Below are positions 18,472 to 28,067 of a stretch of 64,000 nt of DNA, one piece after another. Origin of the DNA: Chloroflexota bacterium (GTDB taxonomy: Bacteria; Chloroflexota; Anaerolineae; UBA7937; B3-Chlor); contig JAUWLF010000002.1 in the NCBI GenBank assembly GCA_030613785.1, positions 1 through 64,000 on the forward strand, in the 5' to 3' direction. Below the pieces are notes generated by a model, which was given only the letters and a program-made list of their open reading frames with translations, did no database searches and was not told where the DNA came from. Position numbers and translations under genes: made by a program. Position 1 is the stretch's first letter. Each line of letters starts with the position of its first letter.

Positions 18472-18921
18472 ATGAGTACTAGCCTTAGCGTCGAAGCAGA
18501 GAAATGCACCGCATGCAGGGCGTGTGAACTGGCCTGCTCGTTCGTGCACGAGGGGGTCTATGCACCCGAGCTGTCACGCGTAGGCATAGTCCGTCTGATG
18601 GATCGAGGTGTGAATGTCCCTATCGTCTGTGCGAACTAGGCCTGCCATGCCTGTGTACAGGCCTGTCCCTCACAGGCAGCCCACCTTGACCGAACGGTGC
18701 CCGTCGTGCGGGGGATCGATGAGGAAACGTGTACCGACTGCGGAGAGTGCGTCACGGCCTGTCCGCTAGGCGCTGCGAATGTGCATTACGAGAAGGGCAT
18801 AGCCATCATCTGCGACCGCTGCGACGGCGAGCTTGCATGTGTGACGAATTGTATCCAAGGAGCGCTGAAGTTTGTCCCAACTCGGGACGTTGCGCAGCAC
18901 AAGCGTAGAGTCACCGCTTAG
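18472..18921 (+). pseudogene. 4Fe-4S polyferredoxin, partner of AOR 3, with in-frame TAG at 18637-18639
   Basis: Translation from ATG 18472: MSTSLSVEAEKCTACRACELACSFVHEG...VNVPIVCAN*ACHACVQACPSQAAHLDRTV...CTDCGECVTACPLGAANVHYEKGIAIICDRCDGELACVTNCIQGALKF; same frame on both sides of the amber codon. Confidence 0.8.
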
Positions 18922-18961
18922 ACCTACGGGCTGGGCAAGGGCCTGCGCTGATACTACAAAC

Positions 18962-20872
18962 ATGATCAGGGATCTTAGCGAGCAGCGAATACTCCATGTG
19001 GAATTGACCTCCCGAGAGACGAGCGTCGAAGAGGTTCGCGGCGATGACCTGCTCAGCTTCCTGGGCGGCAGAGGCATTGCCGCCAAGCTGTTGTACGAAC
19101 GGCTTGCGCCAGGCACAGACCCGCTGAGTTCCGGAAACGTGCTCATCTTTAGCACAGGGTCGTTGACCGGCACTAGTGCGCCTTCCTCCGGTCGTAGCTG
19201 TGTAACGTGCAAAGGGCCTGCTACGAATCTCTACCTCAAGGTGAGCGCGGGTGGGCATCTGGGTGCCGAGTTGAAATACGCTGGCTATGACTACGTCGCG
19301 ATCAGCGGCATGGCTGAGCACCCCGTCTACCTGTGGATCGACGATGGTGAAGTGGCAATCCGTGATGCCCGGCATCTCTGGGGACTCGGTACCCGGGAGA
19401 CAGATCACCTCATCAAGGAGGAACTGGGCGACCAGGAGATTCAGACTGGGCTCATTGGACCGGCAGGCGAGAACGGCGTGCTATTCGCCTCTATCACCTT
19501 CTCCGTCTTCAGTTCAGCCAGCCGGGGAGGCGTCGGGGCAGTGATGGGGTCGAAGAACCTCAAAGCTATCGCTGTGCGGGGCAGGGGAGGCTTACGGAGT
19601 TGCGAGGGAGACGAGTTCTTCGACTTGGCGGCCTGCATGCGGAGGGAACTGGGTCAGGACACCACCTCGGAGAGACTATACAGATGGGGCACCGCCGGCG
19701 ACGTAGCCCCGGCCAATGAGATGGATGAACTGGCGTCGTACAACTTTGGCCGGATTGGCATTGAAGGGGCGGAGAGGATCGGCGGCCAGTATCTTGAAGA
19801 GCAAGGCTATCTCATCGGGCGCCTGTCCTGCTTCTCTTGTTCCACCGCCTGCCACCGCTACGTCCGCACCAAAGAGCATCGATACGGGCTGGTTCAGGAT
19901 GCGGGGCCGGAATACGAAAGCGTGTGTGCCTTGGGTGCGCAGTGCGGCACTGTAGACACGGAGGGCGTGATTAAGGCCAACCAGTTGTGCAACGACTATG
20001 GGTTGGACACGATCTCTACAGGCCATGTCATCTCGTGGGCCATGGAGTGCCAGGAAAGGGGGTTGCTTGAGGAGAAGCTAGCCGATGGCCTCGATTTGCG
20101 GTTCGGCAATGTAGAGAGCGAACTGGAGTTGATCCGACGGATAGCTCTGCGACAGAAAGGGCTAGGTGATTTGCTGGCCAACGGCTCCCGTCAGGCCGCC
20201 CACGCGGTAGGTGTCGACTCGTGGAAATGGGCTGTCCAAGCCAAGGGTTTGGAGCAATCAGCCATAGACACGCGGATGGCCAAAGGATATGCCTTGGCCT
20301 TCGCTGTGAATCCCAGAGGTCCAGACCATCTGATGACCGAGTGCCTTGCTGAGTTTGGAGCCACGGACGAGGCCCGGGCCTTGGTCAGGGAGATCACCGG
20401 AGATGAGAAATGGGCCGATGCTACTCTCGTCGACAAGAGGGCGGAAATCGTGCGCTGGCACGAGGATTGCTACGCAGCGAGCGACGCCCTGGGATTCTGT
20501 GCCTTCAGTACGACCGCGGCCTATGGCGTTCATCCCAAGACCATGGCTCAGCTACTCGGTCATGCCTTCGGCCTCAGGTTCAGCGAAGACGAGTTGATGA
20601 CCGCTGGGCGACGCATCGTGACCTTAGAGAGATGCTTCAACGTGCGCGAGGGCGCCCGTCGTGAGCATGACAAGCTACCCTGGCGCATGATGAACGAGCC
20701 TGTACCCTCAGGTCGTTTACAGGGCCTTGTGACCGACCACGCAACACTGGATGGCATGCTGGACGAGTATTACGAGCTGCATGGTTGGGACGTGGACACT
20801 GGAATACCCAAAGCCGAGACATTGGAGGTCTTGAGCCTCCTCGCGCTTTGTCGAGAATGTGTCGCAGGCTGA
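18962..20872 (+). CDS. Aldehyde:ferredoxin oxidoreductase family protein, copy 3 (divergent)
   Basis: LSFLGGRGIAAKLLYERLAPG, FSTGSLTGTSAPSSGR, GSKNLKAIAV, CFSCSTAC, DALGFCAFS. Confidence 0.92.
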   Translation: MIRDLSEQRILHVELTSRETSVEEVRGDDLLSFLGGRGIAAKLLYERLAPGTDPLSSGNVLIFSTGSLTGTSAPSSGRSCVTCKGPATNLYLKVSAGGHLGAELKYAGYDYVAISGMAEHPVYLWIDDGEVAIRDARHLWGLGTRETDHLIKEELGDQEIQTGLIGPAGENGVLFASITFSVFSSASRGGVGAVMGSKNLKAIAVRGRGGLRSCEGDEFFDLAACMRRELGQDTTSERLYRWGTAGDVAPANEMDELASYNFGRIGIEGAERIGGQYLEEQGYLIGRLSCFSCSTACHRYVRTKEHRYGLVQDAGPEYESVCALGAQCGTVDTEGVIKANQLCNDYGLDTISTGHVISWAMECQERGLLEEKLADGLDLRFGNVESELELIRRIALRQKGLGDLLANGSRQAAHAVGVDSWKWAVQAKGLEQSAIDTRMAKGYALAFAVNPRGPDHLMTECLAEFGATDEARALVREITGDEKWADATLVDKRAEIVRWHEDCYAASDALGFCAFSTTAAYGVHPKTMAQLLGHAFGLRFSEDELMTAGRRIVTLERCFNVREGARREHDKLPWRMMNEPVPSGRLQGLVTDHATLDGMLDEYYELHGWDVDTGIPKAETLEVLSLLALCRECVAG

Positions 20873-21104
20873 CCGCAACAGTGACAGGATCGTTGGACAG
20901 CCACGAATCGAGCGCAAAGCTGGGCGCGAATAGTGGTGCGGGCCAGGACTTGAGGCGGGCCTCGCTGCGGGTCGTGGATAATGAATGGGCGCTTTGGGCA
21001 GATACCTTGGGGTCGGAGCTGAGGGATCTGTGCCGAGTCCGGGGACTAGTCGATACTGATTATGAATCACCAGTGCCTAGCGAACGGCACGCATAGCGGC
21101 TTCC

Positions 21105-21133
21105 TTGACAGCCAGTACAGCGTACCCTATACT
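21105..21133 (+). promoter_or_regulatory. Strong sigma70-like promoter TTGACA-17-TATACT
   Basis: TTGACA 21105-21110, spacer 17, TATACT 21128-21133; upstream of the ABC importer operon. Confidence 0.7.
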
Positions 21134-21264
21134 ATGCGCAACACTTGCCTCATCGTCGGCAGGTTCTCGGGCTACCCGGAAAGGGGGTGAGTACATCGAA
21201 CACTGATCAGATCAGACGCTCTTGGAATGAGAAGGCCTAAGCCTAGTACCAGAAGGAGGACAAG

Positions 21265-22899
21265 ATGTCGAGGAGAATCAACTTTGCGCTCAGCTTGGCG
21301 TTGCTGGCTGTGCTAGTGCTGTCCGCCTGTGCGCCCGCTGCGCCGCCAGCCGAGCCGGAGGCCCCGGACGCGACCCAGCCACCGGCTGCCACGGAGCCTG
21401 CAGCAGCTACACCGGAACCTGAGGAGCCGATTGTGGTCACCTTCCTCCTGCAGCAGGACATGCTTAACCTTAATCCTGCCGATTCGTACTCCATCGAGCC
21501 TGTGTTCCAGAACATGTGCTACGAGAATCTCGTCTGGGCTTCCATGCCCGGAAGCGACGAGGCGGTCGTGCCTGGGCTGGCAACCAGCTGGGAGAAGAAC
21601 GAAGACGCGTCGGAGTGGACGTTCTACTTGCGTGAGGGGATAACTTTCCAGGATGGGGCTCCCTTCAACGCCGAGGCGGTCAAGGCTACCTTCGATTACG
21701 TCATCCAACGTGGGGGTGGCTACTCTTGGGTGTATGCAGGGGTGGAGTCGGTCGAGGTGGTGGATGAATACGCCGTCAAGTTCATCTGCAAGTACCCACA
21801 GCCCATGGACTTGGTGTTGACCGCGCCGTACGCCGCCGGCATCATGAGCCCCAACATCTTGGACAAGGATGAGGAGTGGTTCAATGCTGGCAACTGTGTG
21901 GGTACAGGGCCGTACATGATTGAGTCCTACACCAAGGGCTCGCGCATGATCATGACCCGCAATGACGACTATTGGGGAGGTTGGGAAGAGGGCCAGCCCG
22001 ACAAGGCTGTCTTCGAGATCGTGATGGATCCTCCCACGGCCATCCAGATGATGGAGGCGGGGGAGGGTGACTTCTACCTGGGCGCGCCTCCCGATACGGT
22101 GATCAGGTTAGGAGAGACAGAGGGGTTGAACTCCAGGATCACGGACTCCTACCAGCATACAATCATGTTGCTGAACACCAAGCGTCCGCCACTGGATGAC
22201 CAACGTGTGAGGGAGGCACTGGCCTGGACCTTCCCGTACCAGGAGGTCATTGACAGGACCGAGGGGAACTACAAACTATCGCGGGGCTTTGTGCCACTGA
22301 TCATGTGGGGCAACTGCACAGATTGCATGCAGTACCATCAGGATCTGGACAAGGCCAGGGAGCTGCTGGCCGAGGCTGGATACCCGGACGGTGGCTTCTC
22401 GCTGATTGGGACCTATACGCCCGACTGGCCGTCGGTGGCATGGCCTATGGAGCAGTGGGTTGATCACTTGTCCGAAGTGGGGATCACCCTCATTCTTGAG
22501 CCCGGAGTCTTTGAATCTGTCTGGGCAAGGGCTAAAGGACCAGAAGAGGATAGGCAAGACATCTATCCAGAGCAGTGGTGGCCCACCTGGGTTACACCGC
22601 ACGATCCCCTGTTGAGCATGTTCGCCTGCGAAGACGAGGTCTTCTGGGGCCTAACGTACGCGTGCTACCCGGAGTTCGACGCGCTCCTGGACGAGGGTAT
22701 GAAGCTCTCCGGCGTGTCCTTGGAGCTCGCTGCGGAGAAGTACATCGAGGCGCAGCACATCTTGATGGAAGACTTGCCAGGCTTCCCCGTCATCGACCCT
22801 CCGTACATGTGGCTGGTCAGCTCGCGCATTACCGCCTTCGAGGACAACCCAGCCTACCCCGGGGAGGTCTTCTTCTACGACTTGAGGGTCGAGCAGTAA
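21265..22899 (+). CDS. ABC transporter substrate-binding lipoprotein (SBP family 5, peptide/opine/nickel type)
   Basis: Lipobox LVLSAC, Pro/Ala-rich linker, WTFYLREGITFQDGAPFNAEAVKATFDY; followed by permease/ATPase genes. Confidence 0.93.
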   Translation: MSRRINFALSLALLAVLVLSACAPAAPPAEPEAPDATQPPAATEPAAATPEPEEPIVVTFLLQQDMLNLNPADSYSIEPVFQNMCYENLVWASMPGSDEAVVPGLATSWEKNEDASEWTFYLREGITFQDGAPFNAEAVKATFDYVIQRGGGYSWVYAGVESVEVVDEYAVKFICKYPQPMDLVLTAPYAAGIMSPNILDKDEEWFNAGNCVGTGPYMIESYTKGSRMIMTRNDDYWGGWEEGQPDKAVFEIVMDPPTAIQMMEAGEGDFYLGAPPDTVIRLGETEGLNSRITDSYQHTIMLLNTKRPPLDDQRVREALAWTFPYQEVIDRTEGNYKLSRGFVPLIMWGNCTDCMQYHQDLDKARELLAEAGYPDGGFSLIGTYTPDWPSVAWPMEQWVDHLSEVGITLILEPGVFESVWARAKGPEEDRQDIYPEQWWPTWVTPHDPLLSMFACEDEVFWGLTYACYPEFDALLDEGMKLSGVSLELAAEKYIEAQHILMEDLPGFPVIDPPYMWLVSSRITAFEDNPAYPGEVFFYDLRVEQ

Positions 22900-22963
22900 G
22901 GCGAGGCGGCTCGGCCCGTCAACTTCCGGGGCTCGTGACCCGGTAATAGGCGTGTTGCCCACC

Positions 22964-23001
22964 GTAGGGACCGACCACTCTTGCAGTCGGTCGGTCCCTA
23001 C
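22964..23001 (+). promoter_or_regulatory. Intercistronic hairpin GTAGGGACCGACC-12-GGTCGGTCCCTAC
   Basis: 13-bp perfect inverted repeat between SBP stop (22899) and permease start. Confidence 0.7.
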
Positions 23002-23022
23002 CTGAGCCTGCGGGGTACCATC

Positions 23023-24045
23023 TTGGGAAGAATCCAGTACATAGTCCGGCGCCTGCTACTGGCGATTCTCGTCTTGGTAGGCGTATCCGTGGTCACCTTC
23101 ATCATCGCACGGTTGGTCCCCTCCAACCCTGCTCATCTGTGGGCTGGCCCTCGTGCTCGACCGGATCAGATAGAAGCCGCAAGAACCAAGCTCGGTCTGG
23201 ATTTGCCGCTCTATCAACAGTATTTCCTATACGTCGGCCAAGTGTTGCGAGGCGATTTTGGTATCTCAGTCCTCACCCATATGCCCATTGTGAATGATCT
23301 AAAGAGATACCTGCCAGCGACGCTGGAGCTCGTCTTCTTCAGCATGTTCTTCACCGCTACCATCGGTGTCCCGCTCGGTGTCCTGTCGGCCGCCAGGAAG
23401 GACAGCTGGCTGGATCACTTCAGCCGCGTGTTCGCAGTGATCTGCGTATCGGTTCCAGTGTTCTGGCTGGCCCTAATCCTGCAGATGATTTTCGCTAGAC
23501 AACTGGGGGTGCTTCCGCTCGGCGGGCGCGTGAGTCGAGACATCGCCGTCTTCTCACCCCTGGACCCAATCACTGGATTCTATTTGCTGGACGCGCTCCT
23601 ATCCCGGAGCTGGCTGCACTTCCGCGAGGCTCTGGTGCATAGCATCCTGCCCAGCTTGACCCTGGCAAGCTACGGGATTGGACTTACCATTCGCATGACC
23701 AGGGCCAACATGGTGGAGGTCCTGGAGGAGAACTACATCACCGCCGCCTGGGCAGCCGGGCTCAGCCGGCGTACTGTGTACTTCCAACTAGCTCTCAAGA
23801 ACGCCATCGTCCCAACGCTCATAGTGTTGGGACTTACGTTCGTGTGGAGTCTGACCGGTGCCATGCTAGTGGAGATCATGTTTCTCTGGCCAGGCCTGGG
23901 AACATACTTATTCAACGCTGTGAGAGTGATCGATTTCCGCGTCGTGATTTCGGTGACCCTGGTGGTTACCGTGTTCTACGTCTTGACCAACCTGGCTCTT
24001 GACTTGCTTCAAGCGGCGATCGATCCCCGAGTCAGCCTGGAGTAG
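23023..24045 (+). CDS. ABC transporter permease (DppB/OppB type)
   Basis: IQYIVRRLLLAILVLVGVSVVTFIIARLVPSNPAHLWAG; C-term ALDLLQAAIDPRVSLE. Start uncertain (TTG 23023 proposed; ORF opens at 22981 inside the hairpin). Confidence 0.88.
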   Translation: MGRIQYIVRRLLLAILVLVGVSVVTFIIARLVPSNPAHLWAGPRARPDQIEAARTKLGLDLPLYQQYFLYVGQVLRGDFGISVLTHMPIVNDLKRYLPATLELVFFSMFFTATIGVPLGVLSAARKDSWLDHFSRVFAVICVSVPVFWLALILQMIFARQLGVLPLGGRVSRDIAVFSPLDPITGFYLLDALLSRSWLHFREALVHSILPSLTLASYGIGLTIRMTRANMVEVLEENYITAAWAAGLSRRTVYFQLALKNAIVPTLIVLGLTFVWSLTGAMLVEIMFLWPGLGTYLFNAVRVIDFRVVISVTLVVTVFYVLTNLALDLLQAAIDPRVSLE

Positions 24046-24063
24046 TGCAACGGAGACAGCGGG

Positions 24064-24981
24064 ATGAGTATGAGTGAGAATCTAGAGCGGATCTCGGGGA
24101 CCGGGGAAACCGCCTGGCACGCGAGGTTTCGAGAGTACGGTCTGATGTGGCGGGCCTTCCGACGGGATCGCCTGGCGGTTATCAGTCTAGTGGTTATTGT
24201 GGCTTTCGTGCTGGCCTCCGTTTTCGCTACGTCGCTAGCACCATACCCCGCTCAGGGGAGAGGGAAGGCGAACGTTAAGGAGAAGTTCCAGGCGCCCAGC
24301 TCGGCACACCTCCTGGGCACCGACGAGCTAGGAAGGGACGTCCTTTCCCGGATGCTGCTGGGCAGTCGGTCTTCGTTGGGGATCGGACTCCTAGTTGTTG
24401 CCATCGCCATGATTATTGGAACGCCTCTGGGGGCAGTGGCCGGCTACTTCGGCGGCTCGCTTGACAACGCCATCATGCGCATCACCGATGTGTTCCTGTC
24501 TTTCCCGGCACTGCTGCTAGCCATAGCTATCAGTTCGGCGTTGGGTCCGAGCTTGGTCAATGCCATGATCGCCATTGCATTGACCTGGTGGCCTTGGTAC
24601 ACCCGTCTAGCTCGAGCACAGGCTGTGGCTCTCAGACAACAGACGTTCATTGAGGCCGCGCGCTGCGTCGGAGCCTCCGCTCCGACCATCGTGCGTGAGC
24701 ACGTACTGCCCAATGTGCTTACTCCAGCTCTGGTGCAGGGTACCATGGATATCGGAGGAGCGATTCTGATGGGAGCGGCGTTGAGCTTCGTTGGGCTCGG
24801 AGTGCGACCTCCCCGTCCCGATTGGGGAAGCATGCTGACTACGGCGCGCTTGTACTTCGTGGAGGCCCCATGGTTCGCCATCTGTCCCGGTGTGGCCATT
24901 TTGATCGTGTCAATGTGTTTCAACCTGTTGGGCGATGGGGTGCGGGACGTCTTTGACCCGCGCTCCAGGAGGAGGGGATAG
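24064..24981 (+). CDS. ABC transporter permease (DppC/OppC type)
   Basis: LMWRAFRRDRLAVISLVVIV, HLLGTDELGRDVLSRMLLGSRSSLGIG, LNLLGDGVRDVFDPRSRR. Confidence 0.93.
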   Translation: MSMSENLERISGTGETAWHARFREYGLMWRAFRRDRLAVISLVVIVAFVLASVFATSLAPYPAQGRGKANVKEKFQAPSSAHLLGTDELGRDVLSRMLLGSRSSLGIGLLVVAIAMIIGTPLGAVAGYFGGSLDNAIMRITDVFLSFPALLLAIAISSALGPSLVNAMIAIALTWWPWYTRLARAQAVALRQQTFIEAARCVGASAPTIVREHVLPNVLTPALVQGTMDIGGAILMGAALSFVGLGVRPPRPDWGSMLTTARLYFVEAPWFAICPGVAILIVSMCFNLLGDGVRDVFDPRSRRRG

Positions 24982-25959
24982 ATGGATCAACCGCTCGTGA
25001 CCATCAGGGATCTCCGCCTCCAATTCCGCACCTACGCCGGGGTTGTGCAGGCGCTCAATGGCGTTGACTTGCAGATCTATGCGGGAGACGTGGTGGGTCT
25101 AGTTGGCGAAACGGGTTGCGGCAAGTCGATGACGGGACTCTCACTTCTGGGCTTGGTGCCCAAGGGTGGGGAGATCGTGTCAGGCAGCATCACGTTCAAA
25201 GGCGAGGAGCTAGTTGGCAAGCCGGAATCGTACCTGGGAGCGATCCGGGGCGCTCAGATCGCAATGATCTTTCAGAACCCCGCGACATCGCTGAACCCAT
25301 TGTTCACCATCGGTGAACAGATCGGCTTCATCATGCGCAAGCACCAACCAGCACGCAAGGCAGAGATGCGGAACCGGGCAGTGGACCTCCTCCGGATGGT
25401 CGAATTGCCGGACCCAGCAAGGATTCTGGATACGTATCCTCATGAGCTGAGCGGGGGGATGAAACAGCGAGCATGCATTGCCATGGCTCTCTCCTGTGGC
25501 GCGGAGTTGCTGATCGCCGACGAGCCCACGACAGATCTCGACGTCACCGTGCAAGCCCAGATCCTGGACCTACTGCGAAGACTCAGAGAAACACAGGGCG
25601 TAGCTATCCTCATGATCACCCATGACCTGGCGGTCGTCGCCGAGATGTGCCGGCGCGTAGCGGTGCTATACGCGGGTCGAACACTGGAATCGGGCCCCGT
25701 AGACCAGGTGTTGCTCGCACCGAAACATCCGTACACACAAGCCCTGCTGAAGGCGAGCCCACGCCGTGGTAGCCGTGGCACGTCGCTCCAACCCATCCCG
25801 GGCGCAGTTCCCAGCGGGCTCAATCCCGTGCAGGGATGTGCTTTCGGCCCTCGATGCACCCACACAATGCAGAGATGTGAGCAGCCCCCTCCAAGGATGA
25901 CTGTCGGCCACAACCACACGACCTCCTGCTTCCTATACGCAGAGCCAGGTGACAGATGA
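24982..25959 (+). CDS. ABC transporter ATP-binding protein (DppD/OppD type)
   Basis: Walker A GETGCGKSMTGL, LSGGMKQR signature, Walker B LLIADEPTTDLD, C-terminal oligo_HPY FGPRCTHTMQRC. Confidence 0.95.
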   Translation: MDQPLVTIRDLRLQFRTYAGVVQALNGVDLQIYAGDVVGLVGETGCGKSMTGLSLLGLVPKGGEIVSGSITFKGEELVGKPESYLGAIRGAQIAMIFQNPATSLNPLFTIGEQIGFIMRKHQPARKAEMRNRAVDLLRMVELPDPARILDTYPHELSGGMKQRACIAMALSCGAELLIADEPTTDLDVTVQAQILDLLRRLRETQGVAILMITHDLAVVAEMCRRVAVLYAGRTLESGPVDQVLLAPKHPYTQALLKASPRRGSRGTSLQPIPGAVPSGLNPVQGCAFGPRCTHTMQRCEQPPPRMTVGHNHTTSCFLYAEPGDR

Positions 25960-26969
25960 ACCACGGCATTGAGACTAGGCATGCTGACAACGTGCACGTA
26001 GAGATCAAGGATCTGGTCAAGCACTTCCGTCAAGATCGAGGATTCATCGATCGGAACCCGCGGGTGGTGAGGGCCGTGGACGGAGTATCTCTGGACATCG
26101 AGCGCAGGAGAACCGTTGGGGTCGTGGGGGAGTCAGGTTGCGGCAAGACAACTCTTGCACGTTGCATATTGCTCCTCATAAGGCCAACGTCGGGGGAGAT
26201 ACTTCTCGAAGGGGAGAACATACTGAAGCTCTCCGCTCGACAGCTGCGAGGCCGGCGAAGAGACATGCAGATGATATTCCAGAACCCCTACTCGTCCCTG
26301 GATGGACGCATGAGCATTCATCGGATTATCGCGCAGCCGCTTCGCACACATATGTCCATGAGTGGGGCTGAGATGCGCGATAGGGTTGTGGAACTCTTGG
26401 AGCAGCTAGGTCTCTCCGGGGATTTCCTCTACCGCTATCCACACGAGTTCTCCGGCGGCCAGTTGCAGCGGATAGCCATTGCCCGCGCCCTGGCACTGAA
26501 TCCAAAGTTCCTAATACTGGACGAGCCCACGGCTGCTCTGGACGTCTCTGTGCAGGCACAGATCGTAGAGCAGTTCAAGCAATTGCAGATGGATCTGGAG
26601 CTTACATATCTCTTCATCTCTCATAACCTGACACTGGTCCATCATGTCAGCGATGTCATTGCTGTTCTGTACCTGGGGAGAATCGTTGAGCGCGGGGACT
26701 CCGACGAGATCTTTGGCAACCCTCTCCACCCCTATACCCAGGCTCTGCTGTCAGCGACACCCGAACTGGACCCCAAGCTGCGCCGGCAGCGCATCATGCT
26801 CGGCGGAGGTGTTCCAGATCCCGCTAATCCCCCTGCGGGATGCGCTTTTCATCCACGTTGTCCAGTGGCCAAGAACGACTGTAGCGAGGTCGTGCCCAGA
26901 TTGATGGATGTGGGAGGTGGCCACTTCGTGGCCTGCCACCCCGATCTCTTACAACCGTCAAGCAACTGA
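25956..26969 (+). CDS. ABC transporter ATP-binding protein (DppF/OppF type)
   Basis: Walker A GESGCGKTTLAR, FSGGQLQRIAIARAL, LILDEPTAALDVSVQAQ, C-term FHPRCPVAKNDCS; overlaps upstream gene by 4 nt. Confidence 0.95.
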   Translation: MNHGIETRHADNVHVEIKDLVKHFRQDRGFIDRNPRVVRAVDGVSLDIERRRTVGVVGESGCGKTTLARCILLLIRPTSGEILLEGENILKLSARQLRGRRRDMQMIFQNPYSSLDGRMSIHRIIAQPLRTHMSMSGAEMRDRVVELLEQLGLSGDFLYRYPHEFSGGQLQRIAIARALALNPKFLILDEPTAALDVSVQAQIVEQFKQLQMDLELTYLFISHNLTLVHHVSDVIAVLYLGRIVERGDSDEIFGNPLHPYTQALLSATPELDPKLRRQRIMLGGGVPDPANPPAGCAFHPRCPVAKNDCSEVVPRLMDVGGGHFVACHPDLLQPSSN

Positions 26970-27057
26970 CGGCATAGCTGGCGTACTCACCGAAGAAGCT
27001 TTGATACCAGAGCTCCATCAGGGCGCAATCCAAACGAGATATCGCAAGGAAGGAGAA

Positions 27058-27483
27058 ATGAGAATGGTTGGCGATGTAGAGAAGTTGGTGAGGGATTATG
27101 TTGCAGCGTGGGGGACAGGTGATCCCAAGGACCTACTGTCTGTCGTGACCGACGATTTTGTGCACGAAGACATGGGAGAGGGCATCGTCTTTCGCGGCAA
27201 GGAGGAGATCAAGGCGCACTTGGAGGAGACCTTCGAGGAGCTTCCTGACTTCAAGGGAGAGGTGAAGAGAGTCTTCGTCGGCGAGGGGTGGGCAGCCAGT
27301 GAGGGAATGATGATGGGCACTGAGACGGTTGAGCTTCCCTCCGGCGAAAAGGCAAGGAAGAAGTTCGCCGTCCCTACTGCGGACATCTATGAGCTTGAGG
27401 GCGGCAAAATCAAGCGCCATGCCTGCTACTATGACAACGCCACGTACATGCGCCAGATGGGCTTGCTGCCTGAGGAATCATAG
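27058..27483 (+). CDS. SnoaL/NTF2-like (nuclear transport factor 2-like) protein
   Basis: VRDYVAAWGTGDPKDLLSVVTDDFVHEDMGEGIVFRGKEEIKAHLEETFEELPDFKGEV; RBS aaggaaggagaa before ATG 27058. Confidence 0.82.
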   Translation: MRMVGDVEKLVRDYVAAWGTGDPKDLLSVVTDDFVHEDMGEGIVFRGKEEIKAHLEETFEELPDFKGEVKRVFVGEGWAASEGMMMGTETVELPSGEKARKKFAVPTADIYELEGGKIKRHACYYDNATYMRQMGLLPEES

Positions 27484-28067
27484 GCTCGCAACTGTTGCCG
27501 TGCCTTGATCTGCCGCAAACCAGACGAGACAGCCATCTGTCAGGCAACTTGCGGTGGATCTTGGCGAGAACGTGCCGCAGGCTGGGGTCACCGCTGAGAC
27601 CACCCAAGCGTGAGTTTGCCGACTGGACCCTCATGCCGCGGGCTTGCTTACAAGCTGGGGCTGGTCTGGCAATCACCTAGTGCAGCGTTGATCCGACAGC
27701 CGTTGGGCGGTCGCGACGGCTGCATAGTTGCCCCTAGGAGCCGGTCTTTCGTGTACCTGCTGACTACGGAGACTGGTGCCGCGGTACCGCAACTGTGGCG
27801 CCCATGACATGATGTGTCTCCAGTCCCGACCTTGCGTAGTTCCGGCACAAGCAATGGAGACAGAGCGCTGCGAGCCAAGGGGTCAGTGGCTCGCGCGTTT
27901 GCACGAGTGCACGGGATCGGGCACAAGTGGGCGGGGCCACGGTAGCGCCCTCCGGCACTCTGCAATGCCCAGCGGGGATCCCATGTCCTTGCCTAATCTT
28001 GAAGCGGTGACGGGCTGCGCGACACCCCTCACCGAGAGGATAGACGTTCGATCTAAAGGAGCAGAAG

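Noticed and set aside
18637-18639. Genome-wide reassignment of TAG as an explanation for the amber codon in the ferredoxin
   Set aside because: Many genes in the window end naturally in TAG, including the same gene, so only local recoding, pseudogenisation or error remain.
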